A DNA stretch of 64,000 nt from Rhodospirillales bacterium (GTDB taxonomy: Bacteria; Pseudomonadota; Alphaproteobacteria; Micavibrionales; Micavibrionaceae), in NCBI GenBank assembly GCA_020638285.1, contig JACKIV010000004.1:1-64000 (forward strand), in the 5' to 3' direction. Shown piece after piece: positions 33,301-42,054 of this stretch (within the stretch, counting starts at the first letter, position 1; every line of letters begins with the position of its first letter). A program made the translations under genes and the position numbers. The notes under the pieces were generated by a model, which was not told the DNA's origin, did not search any database, and saw only the letters and a program-made list of their open reading frames with translations.

Positions 33301-33788
33301 GCCCCACCCTCGATTCCGACATGGTCAAGCGAGATAAGATCAGACAAGCCTGCGGATACAGCAGAATCCGGCGCAGCAGGAGGGTTGCCCTTGACGAGAA
33401 AGTCGATTTCCGGGGTCATCCAGTTCTGGCGTCCATCGGCCAGTGTGATGAGGTGAATGCGGGGCCGGACGAGGCGAATTGAATCAACCTCAACGTGTCC
33501 ACGGAGAAGGGGCAGAAGACTTACGTTGACCGAGGCACGGTCGAAACTCAGGATAGGTTCGTCCATTCCCGGCGGGCCGATCCGGACGTCTTCAACCGAC
33601 AGACTCGGTGCGGGAAGAAGGTGGAGCGTGATGCCTCCATCGATCTTGGCGTCGAATCCGGTTGCGGTCTTGATTCGCGATTCGGCAGTTTCCCGCCAGG
33701 ATTCCCACGAAATAAAGCTCGGCGCGACAAGAAGACCGCCAACCAGAAGGACAACAATGCCGGAGATGATAAGGATTGTGCGCTTCAT
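30342..33788 (-). CDS. Large AsmA-family envelope protein
   Basis: A 1148-residue protein with one N-terminal membrane helix (MKRTILIISGIVVLLVGG) followed by a very long beta-rich periplasmic region and a C-terminal AsmA domain. AsmA/TamB-like proteins form lipid-transport bridges or affect outer-membrane assembly. The N-terminal FISWESWRETAESRIKTATGF and the repeated LSGDLTL-type strands fit the family. ATG at 33788 is preferred over an in-frame ATG 19 codons upstream because it opens directly into the anchor. The stop overlaps the start of the PhzE-like gene. Confidence 0.87.
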   Translation of the reverse strand: MKRTILIISGIVVLLVGGLLVAPSFISWESWRETAESRIKTATGFDAKIDGGITLHLLPAPSLSVEDVRIGPPGMDEPILSFDRASVNVSLLPLLRGHVEVDSIRLVRPRIHLITLADGRQNWMTPEIDFLVKGNPPAAPDSAVSAGLSDLISLDHVGIEGGAFRYKDLQTGQEILVDSIDLTLRAESLSGPFAIEGDLATNGLNVTIEGKTGRIDDMTAIPVDVVLGLPDRGAAAHYAGIVSNGKDLEFQGETALSLKNPAETIVSFTGTHPAFSALEKPFDSKGMITFSKGDLTWKDLQISLGDSKFSGAFSIRNVQGETPEIMVDLAASSLIDLDSFLPPTNEKPVKSSGKTSAAGGFLPESIALPDGFRGQIKISVPEASYAGRPMKGLSFVASRQDKPPSLIFEAAEIPGKTTIRGEARLKTDGKSPSLDLSITAKAGYLPETLKFLLGAQATALPAMGIFETGAADLSATITPGRITLRDSTISLNAMTAGLKGFYARPESSAGRGQADIALNIESLDADGISAKLNPPGAVSPDAVPTKQKNNIGKADIVAGLESLGLPFDLTFDLSANHMIWQGQKMTDARLAGSLVGRTLALKTLGAENWYGTTVAVSGKVGNLDTLDGLDLSVTGSAKNAQSILDALNLNSDALPRPFGAADIAAKMEGDAKSIRFTTNLKALRGTAEASGELSNFLEKPGINALTVRISHPNFGDVLRIVRKDQTTDRALDHPLDLYAKLERKDTFYTLSELRANLGPTSLSGDLTLAVGGARPALSGKVQAGTIPLDALVGTNPGGDTASNSGRANANAPDSVRWSRNAIDTGWMRALDVDLDVRATRLVYKGWDLSDPSFKIVLKDGVLSIPDLKSGLFNGTLALSAMVRSESDPRKPLALSGKAAIGNVGIESVLHALTGATPLKASGNISLHTDIAASGVSMAALVFDLSGKGDLSGKDIVLEGVDLSRFARALSDETKPGDSLQGLWKGATTGGTTQFDTLDGNYTIDEGVINIQKLLFDGPRAAINTTGAVNLPRWTVDLKNHITLKDGKELPPFDVSISGPLDNPGNTFGAGLMQDYFSRKLNRKIEKLIQDKIKLPGLGRGNAEPAPAEPSGDTRENQEGDAQQTGSAPSNAPPRPEDIFKDVLRGLAR

Positions 33789-33873
33789 GAGGCCGGGGCT
33801 CCTTTTGTAACGGGTGCCCCTCTTATATAGCGCAAGATGATCCAAAGGTCAGGGGGAATCGGAAAAAAAGTGT

Positions 33874-35499
33874 TTACACCAATCGGGTTTGCGCAATCGC
33901 CGCCTTGATAAAGGAGACGAACAGCGGATGCGGGTCAAAAGGCTTGGATTTGAGTTCCGGATGGAATTGCACGCCTATGAACCACGGGTGGTTGTTGTTC
34001 TCCACAATCTCTGGAAGGAGGCCATCCGGCGAGAGGCCAGAAAATTTCAAGCCCGCGGACTCGAGGCGCTCGCGATAGGTTGTGTTGACTTCGTACCGAT
34101 GCCGATGGCGTTCGGAAATTTCATTCTTTCCGTAAATTTCGGCGATTCTGGTGTCTTTTCCCAGAATGGCGGGGTATGCGCCCAGCCGCATCGTGCCCCC
34201 CAGGTCGACATTTTCGCCGCGTGCTTCCTTTATGTCTCCCTTGACCCATTCGGTCATCAGGGCGATGACGGGTTCTGAACACGGGCCGAATTCTGTTGAA
34301 TTTGCGCCCTTGATTCCGCACAGGTTTCGCGCGACTTCAATGACAGCCATTTGCATGCCAAAACAGATGCCGAAATAGGGGATTTTTTTCTCGCGCGCGA
34401 ACTGGACGGCCTTGATTTTTCCTTCGGTTCCCCGTACGCCAAAGCCGCCGGGAACCAGAATGCCCTGAACATCGGCGAGATGCTCCATTGTATCGGGCTG
34501 TTCGAAAATCTCCGATTCCAGAAATTTCAAATCCACCGCGACATTGTTGGCGATTCCGCCGTGGGTAAGCGATTCGTTCAGGGATTTATAGCTGTCGGTC
34601 AGATTCGTATATTTGCCGACGATGGCGATTTTGACTCGGCCCTCCGGATTATGGACGCGGCGGACGATCTCATGCCATTTGGACAGGTCCGGTTCTTTTG
34701 CTGAAAGGCCAAAACAGTTTAAAACCTGTATGTCCAGACCTTCTTTGTGGTATGTCAAAGGAACTTCGTAAATGGATTTAACGTCGAGCGCCGGGATAAC
34801 TTTGTCCCGGTCGATGTTGCAGAACAGGGAGATTTTCCCGCGCTGATCGTCTGTAATTTCCCGGTCGGAGCGGCACAGGAGGATTTTTGGACGAATCCCG
34901 GCGCTCATGAGTTCCTTAACGGAATGCTGTGTCGGTTTGGTTTTGATTTCGCCTGCCGCCGGAATATAGGGCAGCAAGGTCACGTGCAGGAACAGGGCGC
35001 GGCTTTCTCCGATTTCGTTGCCGAATTGCCGGATGGCCTCCAGATAGGGCAGGCCTTCAATATCTCCGACCGTCCCGCCGATTTCACATAGAACAAAATC
35101 CGCTGTTCCGTCCTTGCTGCGGATGAAAGACTTGATTTCGTCGGTGATGTGGGGAATGACCTGAATGGTTGCGCCCAGATAGTCTCCGCGCCGCTCGCGG
35201 CTCAGGACGCTGGTGTAAATCCGGCCTGTCGTGGTGTTGTCGTCGGCCTTGGCCGGAACGCCGGTGAAGCGTTCGTAATGTCCCAGGTCAAGGTCTGTTT
35301 CTGCGCCATCGTCGGTGACATAGACTTCACCATGCTGGAAAGGACTCATTGTCCCCGGGTCGACGTTCAGATACGGGTCAAGTTTGCACAGACGGACTTT
35401 GAACCCGCGCGCCTGCAACAACGCACCCAAAGCGGCGGAGGCGAGGCCTTTCCCCAAAGAGGAGACCACGCCGCCGGTGATGAAGATATAACGTGTCAT
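33874..35499 (-). CDS. pyrG: CTP synthase
   Basis: A 541-residue enzyme that aminates UTP to CTP using glutamine and ATP. The N-terminal synthetase domain begins RYIFITGGVVSSLGKGL. The amidotransferase domain has the catalytic Cys in FGICFGMQ and the His/Glu pair in VQFHPE. The order tpiA-secG-pyrG on one strand is typical of alphaproteobacteria; the gap from secG is 14 bp. Confidence 0.98.
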   Translation of the reverse strand: MTRYIFITGGVVSSLGKGLASAALGALLQARGFKVRLCKLDPYLNVDPGTMSPFQHGEVYVTDDGAETDLDLGHYERFTGVPAKADDNTTTGRIYTSVLSRERRGDYLGATIQVIPHITDEIKSFIRSKDGTADFVLCEIGGTVGDIEGLPYLEAIRQFGNEIGESRALFLHVTLLPYIPAAGEIKTKPTQHSVKELMSAGIRPKILLCRSDREITDDQRGKISLFCNIDRDKVIPALDVKSIYEVPLTYHKEGLDIQVLNCFGLSAKEPDLSKWHEIVRRVHNPEGRVKIAIVGKYTNLTDSYKSLNESLTHGGIANNVAVDLKFLESEIFEQPDTMEHLADVQGILVPGGFGVRGTEGKIKAVQFAREKKIPYFGICFGMQMAVIEVARNLCGIKGANSTEFGPCSEPVIALMTEWVKGDIKEARGENVDLGGTMRLGAYPAILGKDTRIAEIYGKNEISERHRHRYEVNTTYRERLESAGLKFSGLSPDGLLPEIVENNNHPWFIGVQFHPELKSKPFDPHPLFVSFIKAAIAQTRLV

Positions 35500-35513
35500 G
35501 TCCGTTCCAGTGC

Positions 35514-36014
35514 CTATTTTGATGAAGGCGGCGCAGGGCTTTTTGGATTTTCCGGGGCCTTTTTCTCATCTGGCTGTGCCGATGCCTTTTCTCTCTCCGT
35601 CGTTTTTTCCGGTGTTGCGTCTCCACTCTGCGCTTTCAAGGCATCAGATCCCGTGCCCTGAGCTGGTGCAGGCGCCGTTGTTACCGGAGCGGCAGATGCG
35701 GCAGAAGACTCATCTCCGGAAACCGGGGCCAAGGGCGCTTTTGTCTCAACGCCATACGTTTCCAGAATGCCTTTTGAGCGGGTTTGCGTTCCTGCCACAA
35801 TGCCTAAAATCAGGCTTGTCGCAAAGAAACCGGCAACGCACAGGGCTGTGGCACGGGTCAGGGCGTTGGCGGTCGATCGCGGCGTGGCGAAATTTCCCAG
35901 ACCGCCTCCGCCGCCGCCGATTCCAAGTCCGCCACCTTCGGATCTCTGAATCAGGACGAGGCCGATGATGGCCAGCGCCAGAATCATGTGAATGACAAGA
36001 AGAACCGTTCCCAT
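35514..36014 (-). CDS. secG: Preprotein translocase subunit SecG
   Basis: A 166-residue membrane protein of the SecYEG translocon. Two membrane helices (about 3-22 and 55-75) flank the Gly-rich cytoplasmic loop (QRSEGGGLGIGGGGGG). A long Ala/Pro/Lys-rich C-terminal tail of about 85 residues is longer than in E. coli but common in alphaproteobacteria. It sits between tpiA and pyrG. Confidence 0.93.
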   Translation of the reverse strand: MGTVLLVIHMILALAIIGLVLIQRSEGGGLGIGGGGGGLGNFATPRSTANALTRATALCVAGFFATSLILGIVAGTQTRSKGILETYGVETKAPLAPVSGDESSAASAAPVTTAPAPAQGTGSDALKAQSGDATPEKTTEREKASAQPDEKKAPENPKSPAPPSSK

Positions 36015-36052
36015 TTTTTGTCCCTATCTTTGAGAAACGCAAATCGTTAACA

Positions 36053-36808
36053 CTATGCCCCGTGGGCAATGGCCATATACTGATCGACTTTCAGACTTGC
36101 CCCGCCGATCAGTGCGCCGTCCACGTTTTCAACGCGAAACAGTTCCGCCGCATTGTCCGGCTTGACCGAACCACCGTATAAAATACGAACCTTGTCAGGA
36201 TGCGCAAGGCATTCGCCCAGTTTTCTGCGCAAAAAGCGGTGCATGGCCCGGACGTCATCCGGTGTGGCGGTTTTCCCGGTGCCGATGGCCCAGACGGGTT
36301 CATAGGCAACCACAGTGTTTTCCGGATTCGCAGTGGGGGGAAGGGACTGAACCAGTTGATTTTCAACAACATCCAGTTCTCCGCCCGCCGCGCGTTCGTC
36401 TTCTTTTTCGCCGACGCACAAAATAACGCACAGGCCGTTTTCATGAGCCAGACGGGCCTTGGCCGCGATGGTCTGGTTGGTTTCCCCATGATTCTGACGG
36501 CGCTCGGAATGTCCAAGAATGACATAGCCGCATCCGAAATCTTTCAGCATGGCGGCGGAAATGTCGCCTGTATGAGCTCCGTCCGGTGTGGCGGCGCAGT
36601 CCTGCGCGCCCAGAGTGATCGGGCTGGCCGCGCCGTCCACAATGGCGCGAACCGCGACTAGATGGAGAAAAGGCGGACAGAGGACAAAGTCACAGCGTTC
36701 CAGAACATCACGATCTGCGTGGAGAGCTTCAACAATTCCGGTGGCCAAAGCGCGTGCGCTTTCGAGCGTTCCGTTCATTTTCCAGTTTCCGGCGATAAGT
36801 TTTTTCAT
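36053..36808 (-). CDS. tpiA: Triosephosphate isomerase
   Basis: A 251-residue glycolytic enzyme interconverting dihydroxyacetone phosphate and glyceraldehyde 3-phosphate. Active-site segments GNWKMNG, the His of ILGHSERR, the Glu of AYEPVWAIGTGKTA and the phosphate loop YGGSVKPDN are present. ATG at 36808 gives the usual N-terminus MKKLIAGNWKMN. It is divergent from ppiD across about 150 bp. Confidence 0.97.
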   Translation of the reverse strand: MKKLIAGNWKMNGTLESARALATGIVEALHADRDVLERCDFVLCPPFLHLVAVRAIVDGAASPITLGAQDCAATPDGAHTGDISAAMLKDFGCGYVILGHSERRQNHGETNQTIAAKARLAHENGLCVILCVGEKEDERAAGGELDVVENQLVQSLPPTANPENTVVAYEPVWAIGTGKTATPDDVRAMHRFLRRKLGECLAHPDKVRILYGGSVKPDNAAELFRVENVDGALIGGASLKVDQYMAIAHGA

Positions 36809-36961
36809 ATCGCAAATCCTCAAGGTCTGTGAAAAGACAACCAATCGGGGCCAGTGATACCCTGCTACGACGAAGAATGCAATCGCCTGTTGCCCGCGCG
36901 CCTTCGGGCTCTTATAGTGGCGGCGGAAAATGTCCAGATTCAGGAGTAATCAAAAGACACC

Positions 36962-38878
36962 ATGCTGCTTCATTATATGCGAAAAGGGGCCAAAACAGGC
37001 CTGATCCGGTATACCCTGTTTACCCTTCTCATTCTGGCCGCCGGAGGGATGGTCTTTATGGACGTGGGCGGATTTTTTCGCGGCGGGGTCCAGCGCGGGG
37101 ACGTTGCGCGGGTAGGCCATGAAGGGATTACCCTTTCGGATTTTGATCGATCCCTTCAGGCTGTACTGCGCCAGCAGGGGATCGGCCCGGACGATGCGTG
37201 GCGTTTCGGAATGGTCAGCCAGATACTTTCTATGGAAATTCGCGAGACTCTTGTCGCACAGGCTGCGTCCGATATGGGGATCAGGATTGGTGACCCGGTT
37301 GTTGCGGCGCGGATTGCGGATCTGGTCAAGCCTTTGGCCGCGGACGATGCCACGCCGCAGGAGGCCCTGAACAGACTTTTGCGGATGCAGGGGATGAGCG
37401 AAGCCCAGTTCGTGGGCGCTATCCGCCGGGACATGACGGCCGGGCTTTTGCGCGGAGCGTTTCAATCCGAATCTTTGAGGATTCCCGATTCGCTGGCGCG
37501 GGATCTGTATTCCTATGAAAAGGAAGAGCGCAGCGTGGCGATTGTTTTTCTGCCCGATTCCGATCCGGGGAAGGCCGTTTCTGCACCGACCGAGGCTGAT
37601 CTTCAGGGGTTGTACAAGGCCTCCGGGTCGCTTTATGCCATCCCGGAACGCCGGAGTTTTACGCTGGCCTGGTTTGGTGCGGATCTGGCGCGCAGGGATA
37701 TTGTCGTGTCCGACGAGGAACTCCGCAAGATCTATGACGGTGATCCGGAGGCCTATGCTCTGCCGGAGATGCGGACTTTGGCGCAGGTGATCGTCAAGAC
37801 AGAAACGGAAGCCAAGGCGATTGTGGCGGAGGTGAAAACCGGGAAGACTCTTGAGGATGCGCTTAAGGCGGTATCCGGGAAAAAAGATGCGTATCAGCCG
37901 CCGCAGGATTTTGCGCGTGAAGGCTTGTTCCCAGCCGTTGCGGACCCTGTTTTTTCTGCGAAGGAAAAAGACATCATCGGGCCCGTTCGTACCCCGCTTG
38001 GTTGGCATGTTCTTGTTCTGGAAGGGATAAAGGCGCCTCGAACCCAGTCGTTCGATGAAGTCAAAGAAGCGATCCGCAAAGAAGAAATCGATATGCGCGC
38101 GGGCGAAAAACTGTCAGCGCTTTCGGATTCCCTTGACGATAGAATCGCCGGTGGCGGGACGATTGAGGAGGCCGAGAAAGATTTTTCTCTGACTCTTAAG
38201 GTGGAAAAACTTCTTGATGCTCAAGGGCTTGGAGAAGATGCCACGGCGGGTCTGAGTGATTTTGAGGCCGATCGCGCGAACATCCTGGAGACTGTTTTTT
38301 CCTTAATGGAATCTGAAACATCTCCGGTGATTGAAATTTCGGGCGGGCGTCATGCGGTCATTCGAGTGGACAGGGTCGTTGCTTCTTCGGTCAAGCCGTT
38401 TGAGTCCGTCCGGGAGGATCTTGTGAAGCGCTGGGAGACCCAGCAGAAAAAACTGGCCAATATCGCGCGGGCAAAAGCTTTGATCGAGTCCGTCAAGTCG
38501 GGGAAAAAGACCATTGAACAAGTTGCGGCTGAAGCGGGGCTCAAGCCGGACATTATCTCGACGCTTCGGCGCGAGGATGCGCCGTCAGCACCCTTGAGTC
38601 CGTCCGCCGTGGCGGCGATTTTCGATTCCTCGAAAGGAGATACGGTTCTGGCGGAGGGTGTGCAGGGGCAGGTTTTGGCCAAGATTCTCGATATTCGTCC
38701 TGGCGATCCGTCCAAGGCCGATCCGTCCGAAATCCGCGCCCTTGCGGGCAAATACGAACGCGAGGGCGGCGAGGTTGATCTGGCGTCGTATCTGGGGCAT
38801 TTGCATGCCTCTTACGGCGTTGTGGTCAACGAGCCTTTGTTGCGCCAGATGTACGGGCCGGGGCGTGAGACTCCTTGA
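36962..38878 (+). CDS. ppiD: PpiD-like membrane-anchored peptidyl-prolyl isomerase chaperone
   Basis: A 638-residue inner-membrane protein with one N-terminal anchor (about 14-35), a SurA-type N-terminal chaperone region, a parvulin domain (about 265-365, ending TPLGWHVLVLEGI) and a helical C-terminal part. PpiD assists proteins emerging from the Sec translocon. The family is usually about 620-640 residues. An AGGAG motif is present but about 14 bases from the ATG. Confidence 0.88.
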   Translation: MLLHYMRKGAKTGLIRYTLFTLLILAAGGMVFMDVGGFFRGGVQRGDVARVGHEGITLSDFDRSLQAVLRQQGIGPDDAWRFGMVSQILSMEIRETLVAQAASDMGIRIGDPVVAARIADLVKPLAADDATPQEALNRLLRMQGMSEAQFVGAIRRDMTAGLLRGAFQSESLRIPDSLARDLYSYEKEERSVAIVFLPDSDPGKAVSAPTEADLQGLYKASGSLYAIPERRSFTLAWFGADLARRDIVVSDEELRKIYDGDPEAYALPEMRTLAQVIVKTETEAKAIVAEVKTGKTLEDALKAVSGKKDAYQPPQDFAREGLFPAVADPVFSAKEKDIIGPVRTPLGWHVLVLEGIKAPRTQSFDEVKEAIRKEEIDMRAGEKLSALSDSLDDRIAGGGTIEEAEKDFSLTLKVEKLLDAQGLGEDATAGLSDFEADRANILETVFSLMESETSPVIEISGGRHAVIRVDRVVASSVKPFESVREDLVKRWETQQKKLANIARAKALIESVKSGKKTIEQVAAEAGLKPDIISTLRREDAPSAPLSPSAVAAIFDSSKGDTVLAEGVQGQVLAKILDIRPGDPSKADPSEIRALAGKYEREGGEVDLASYLGHLHASYGVVVNEPLLRQMYGPGRETP

Positions 38879-38980
38879 AACGGGGCATGGATTTCCTGTG
38901 AGTCCTTGTCTGTCCGGGGCTTCACAAAGCTTGCGGGATGGTGCATGATTTCAGCCTTGCAGAAACGGAAGAGGTGAGTC

Positions 38981-40177
38981 GTGAGTTTGACCATTGCTGT
39001 TGTAAAGGAGCGCGGGGCGCACGAGCGGCGGGTTGCCGTTTCGCCGGAGACAGTTAAAAAGCTTGTGGCCATGGGCTGCGTCGTCCGGATTGAGGCGGGG
39101 GCGGGCGAAGGGGCCTCTTTTACAGATCACCTGTTTGCCGAGGCGGGTGGAACAATTGTCGATGACGCAGCTCAGGCTTGCAAGGGCGCGCAGATTGTTC
39201 TGGCCGTTCAGACTCCTGATATTGAAATCTTGCCCAAAGGCGCGCTTTTGATTGGTATGCTGGCGCCTTACCAGAATACAGACAGGATTCAAGCCCTCGC
39301 AGCGCAGGGTGTTGATGCGTTCTCGATGGAACTGGTTCCGCGAATCACGCGTGCGCAGGCGATGGATGTTCTTTCGTCCCAGTCGAATCTGGCCGGTTAT
39401 AAATCTGTTCTGGATGCCGCGGAGCATTTCACCCGCGCTTTTCCGATGATGATGACGGCGGCGGGGACCATTCCGCCGGCGCGGGTATTTGTGATGGGCG
39501 CGGGTGTGGCGGGGCTTCAGGCCATTGCCACTGCGCGCAGGCTCGGGGCTATTGTGTCGGCGACCGATGTGCGTCTGGCGGCAAAGGAGCAGGTTCAATC
39601 TCTTGGTGCGACCTTCGTGATGGTTGAGGACGAGGAGACAAGACAGGCGGAAACCTCCGGTGGGTACGCAAAGGAAATGTCTGAGGCGTACAAGGCCAAA
39701 CAGGCGGCCCTGATCGAGGAAACCATTCGCAAGCAGGATATTGTGATTACAACGGCGCTGATTCCGGGACGTCCGGCGCCAAAACTTGTGACCGAGGCGA
39801 TGGTCAAATCCATGAAGCCGGGCTCGGTAATCGTCGATCTGGCGGTGGAGCAGGGGGGAAACTGCGTCCTCTCGAAACCGGGGAAAACTGTCGAGGTCGG
39901 CGGCGTGAAAATCATCGGGCATCGCAATGTGCCCGGTCGTCTGGCAACGGACGCCTCGGCGCTTTATGCCAAGAATCTTCTGAATTTTCTTGGGCTTGTG
40001 GTTGATAAAAAGACGGGAGATCTGGCGATCAACTGGGATGACGAGATTATCAAGGCGGTGACTTTGACGCGCGGAGGCGTGGCTGTTCATCCGCAATTTG
40101 GGGGAGCGAGTCCTGAAAAGTCCGATGAAAAAACATCGGAAAAGTCAGAAAAGTCAGAGAAGAAAGCTGCTTCTTAG
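38981..40177 (+). CDS. pntAA: NAD(P) transhydrogenase subunit alpha part 1
   Basis: A 398-residue soluble NAD(H)-binding domain I of the proton-translocating transhydrogenase. The sequence ERGAHERRVAVSPETVKKL, the Rossmann loop GAGVAGLQAIATARRLGA and the IPGRPAPKLV segment are typical. The start is GTG, with GAGGTG upstream. The C-terminus is a charged Lys/Ser/Glu-rich tail of about 20 residues made of short KSEKSEK-like repeats. The three-gene pnt organisation is characteristic of alphaproteobacteria. Confidence 0.96.
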   Translation: MSLTIAVVKERGAHERRVAVSPETVKKLVAMGCVVRIEAGAGEGASFTDHLFAEAGGTIVDDAAQACKGAQIVLAVQTPDIEILPKGALLIGMLAPYQNTDRIQALAAQGVDAFSMELVPRITRAQAMDVLSSQSNLAGYKSVLDAAEHFTRAFPMMMTAAGTIPPARVFVMGAGVAGLQAIATARRLGAIVSATDVRLAAKEQVQSLGATFVMVEDEETRQAETSGGYAKEMSEAYKAKQAALIEETIRKQDIVITTALIPGRPAPKLVTEAMVKSMKPGSVIVDLAVEQGGNCVLSKPGKTVEVGGVKIIGHRNVPGRLATDASALYAKNLLNFLGLVVDKKTGDLAINWDDEIIKAVTLTRGGVAVHPQFGGASPEKSDEKTSEKSEKSEKKAAS

Positions 40178-40211
40178 TCTTTAATATCTTTTTGAGCGGG
40201 AGAGTTGAAAA

Positions 40212-40652
40212 ATGTCAGGAACCATGCCCGAGACTGTATCCCAATCCATTGTGTCCACCTTGTCCGATCATGCGGCGAATATGGCCAGGGCGGCGCGGGA
40301 CCTGGCGGATCAGGCTGAAATGATGGCCATGCAGGCGGGAGCCTTGTCGAATCTGGGCATTGAGGGCGGCGGGTCCTTTCTGGTCAATGGGTTGACGGTT
40401 TTCGTTCTGGCCTGTTTCGTTGGATATTACGTCGTCTGGCGCGTGACTCCGGCCCTGCACTCGCCCCTGATGGGCATTACCAACGCCATTTCCTCGGTGA
40501 TTATCGTTGGCGCATTGATCGCCGTTGGAGTCTCTGAATCCGGGTTTTCAAAATTCATGGGATTCATGGCCGTGACTCTCGCCTCGGTCAATATCTTTGG
40601 CGGGTTCATCATCACCCGCCGTATGCTGCATATGTTTAAGAAAAAGGGATAG
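40212..40652 (+). CDS. pntAB: NAD(P) transhydrogenase subunit alpha part 2
   Basis: A 146-residue membrane subunit. After about 55 polar residues it has three to four membrane helices, including LTVFVLACFVGYYVVWRVTP and SVIIVGALIAVG. It forms part of the proton channel together with PntB. It lies 34 bp after pntAA and 4 bp before the pntB ATG, so the three genes form one operon. Confidence 0.94.
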   Translation: MSGTMPETVSQSIVSTLSDHAANMARAARDLADQAEMMAMQAGALSNLGIEGGGSFLVNGLTVFVLACFVGYYVVWRVTPALHSPLMGITNAISSVIIVGALIAVGVSESGFSKFMGFMAVTLASVNIFGGFIITRRMLHMFKKKG

Positions 40653-40656
40653 GACT

Positions 40657-42048
40657 ATGGACTCACTCGCTTCTCTGGCCTATCTCGTCGCCTCGGTCTG
40701 TTTTATTATGGCCTTGCGCGGGCTGTCGAATCCGGAACTTGCGCGGACGGGGGTTGTCTATGGCATGGCCGGGATGGCGATTGCCGTTGTCACGACGTTG
40801 TTGTTCCAGCATCTGAATTCGCTCTGGCTGATCGGCCTTGGGATTGCAGTCGGCGGGGCAATCGGGAGCGTGACGGCGCTGCGCATTCCCATGACGGCGC
40901 TGCCCCAGTTGATGGCGGCGTTTCACTCTCTGGTCGGGCTTGCGGCGGTGTTCGTGGCGGCGGCGGCGTTCCATAGTCCGGAGGCATACGGAATCGGAAC
41001 GGCGGGCGAAATTCATTTGAACAGCCTGATCGAAATGGCTCTCGGGACCGCCATCGGGGCCGTGACGTTTACGGGATCCATCATTGCTTTTGGAAAGCTT
41101 CAGGGGGTTATTTCCGGGAAGCCTGTCGTTTTTCCGGGTCAACATAAGTTGAATGCGCTGCTGGGCGCGGGGCTTGTGGGACTTGTGATTTTGTTATGTC
41201 TGACCGGCTCGCCCCTGTGGTTCTGGGGGATCGTGCTCGTGGCTCTGGCGCTCGGGGTGTTGATGATCGTGCCCATCGGCGGGGCGGATATGCCGGTGAT
41301 CGTCTCGATGCTCAATTCCTATTCGGGATGGGCGGCGGCCGGAATTGGATTCACCTTGCATAACAATCTGTTGATCGTCACGGGCGCTCTGGTCGGGGCA
41401 TCGGGAGCGATTCTGTCTTACATCATGTGCAAGGGGATGAATCGCTCTTTTGTGAATGTTTTGCTCGGGGGCTTTGGGGGCGAGGCAGCTTCGGGCGCGG
41501 CGGCGGCAGTCGCGGGAGATCGGCAGGTCAAGACCGGCGCGGCGGAAGATGCCGCCTATATCATGAAGAACGCTGCCAAGGTCATCATTGTGCCGGGTTA
41601 TGGCATGGCGGTGTCGCAGGCCCAGCATGCGCTGCGCGAGATGGGGGATGTCCTGAAAAAAGAAGGGGTTGAGGTCAAATATGCGATCCATCCCGTCGCC
41701 GGGCGGATGCCGGGGCATATGAATGTCCTGCTGGCCGAGGCGAATGTGCCTTACGATGAAGTTTTTGAAATGGATGATATCAATCGTGATTTTGCCCAGG
41801 CCGATGTGGCTTATATCATCGGGGCAAACGATATCACCAATCCGGCGGCCAAGAATGATCCGTCTTCGCCGATTTATGGTATGCCGGTTCTGGATGTTGA
41901 GAAGGCGAAAACTGTTCTCTTCGTCAAGCGATCCCTCGGGGCTGGATATGCGGGGATTGATAATCCTCTGTTTTATCAGTCAAACACCATGATGCTTCTC
42001 GGCGATGCCAAGAAAATGACCGAGGACATTATCAAGGGGCTTGGGTGA
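40657..42048 (+). CDS. pntB: NAD(P) transhydrogenase subunit beta
   Basis: A 463-residue subunit with about eight to nine N-terminal membrane helices (proton channel) and a C-terminal NADP(H)-binding domain (VIIVPGYGMAVSQAQH, HPVAGRMPGHMNVLLAEA, IGANDITNPAAKND). The ATG at 40657 is preferred over a longer frame that overlaps pntAB. It ends 6 bp from the convergent purH stop. Confidence 0.97.
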   Translation: MDSLASLAYLVASVCFIMALRGLSNPELARTGVVYGMAGMAIAVVTTLLFQHLNSLWLIGLGIAVGGAIGSVTALRIPMTALPQLMAAFHSLVGLAAVFVAAAAFHSPEAYGIGTAGEIHLNSLIEMALGTAIGAVTFTGSIIAFGKLQGVISGKPVVFPGQHKLNALLGAGLVGLVILLCLTGSPLWFWGIVLVALALGVLMIVPIGGADMPVIVSMLNSYSGWAAAGIGFTLHNNLLIVTGALVGASGAILSYIMCKGMNRSFVNVLLGGFGGEAASGAAAAVAGDRQVKTGAAEDAAYIMKNAAKVIIVPGYGMAVSQAQHALREMGDVLKKEGVEVKYAIHPVAGRMPGHMNVLLAEANVPYDEVFEMDDINRDFAQADVAYIIGANDITNPAAKNDPSSPIYGMPVLDVEKAKTVLFVKRSLGAGYAGIDNPLFYQSNTMMLLGDAKKMTEDIIKGLG

Positions 42049-42054
42049 GCAGGC

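Noticed and set aside
36950..38008. 352-codon minus-strand frame
   Set aside because: Antisense to ppiD, which has an anchor, chaperone and parvulin domain.
38951..40096. 381-codon minus-strand frame
   Set aside because: Antisense to pntAA, whose product is unmistakable.
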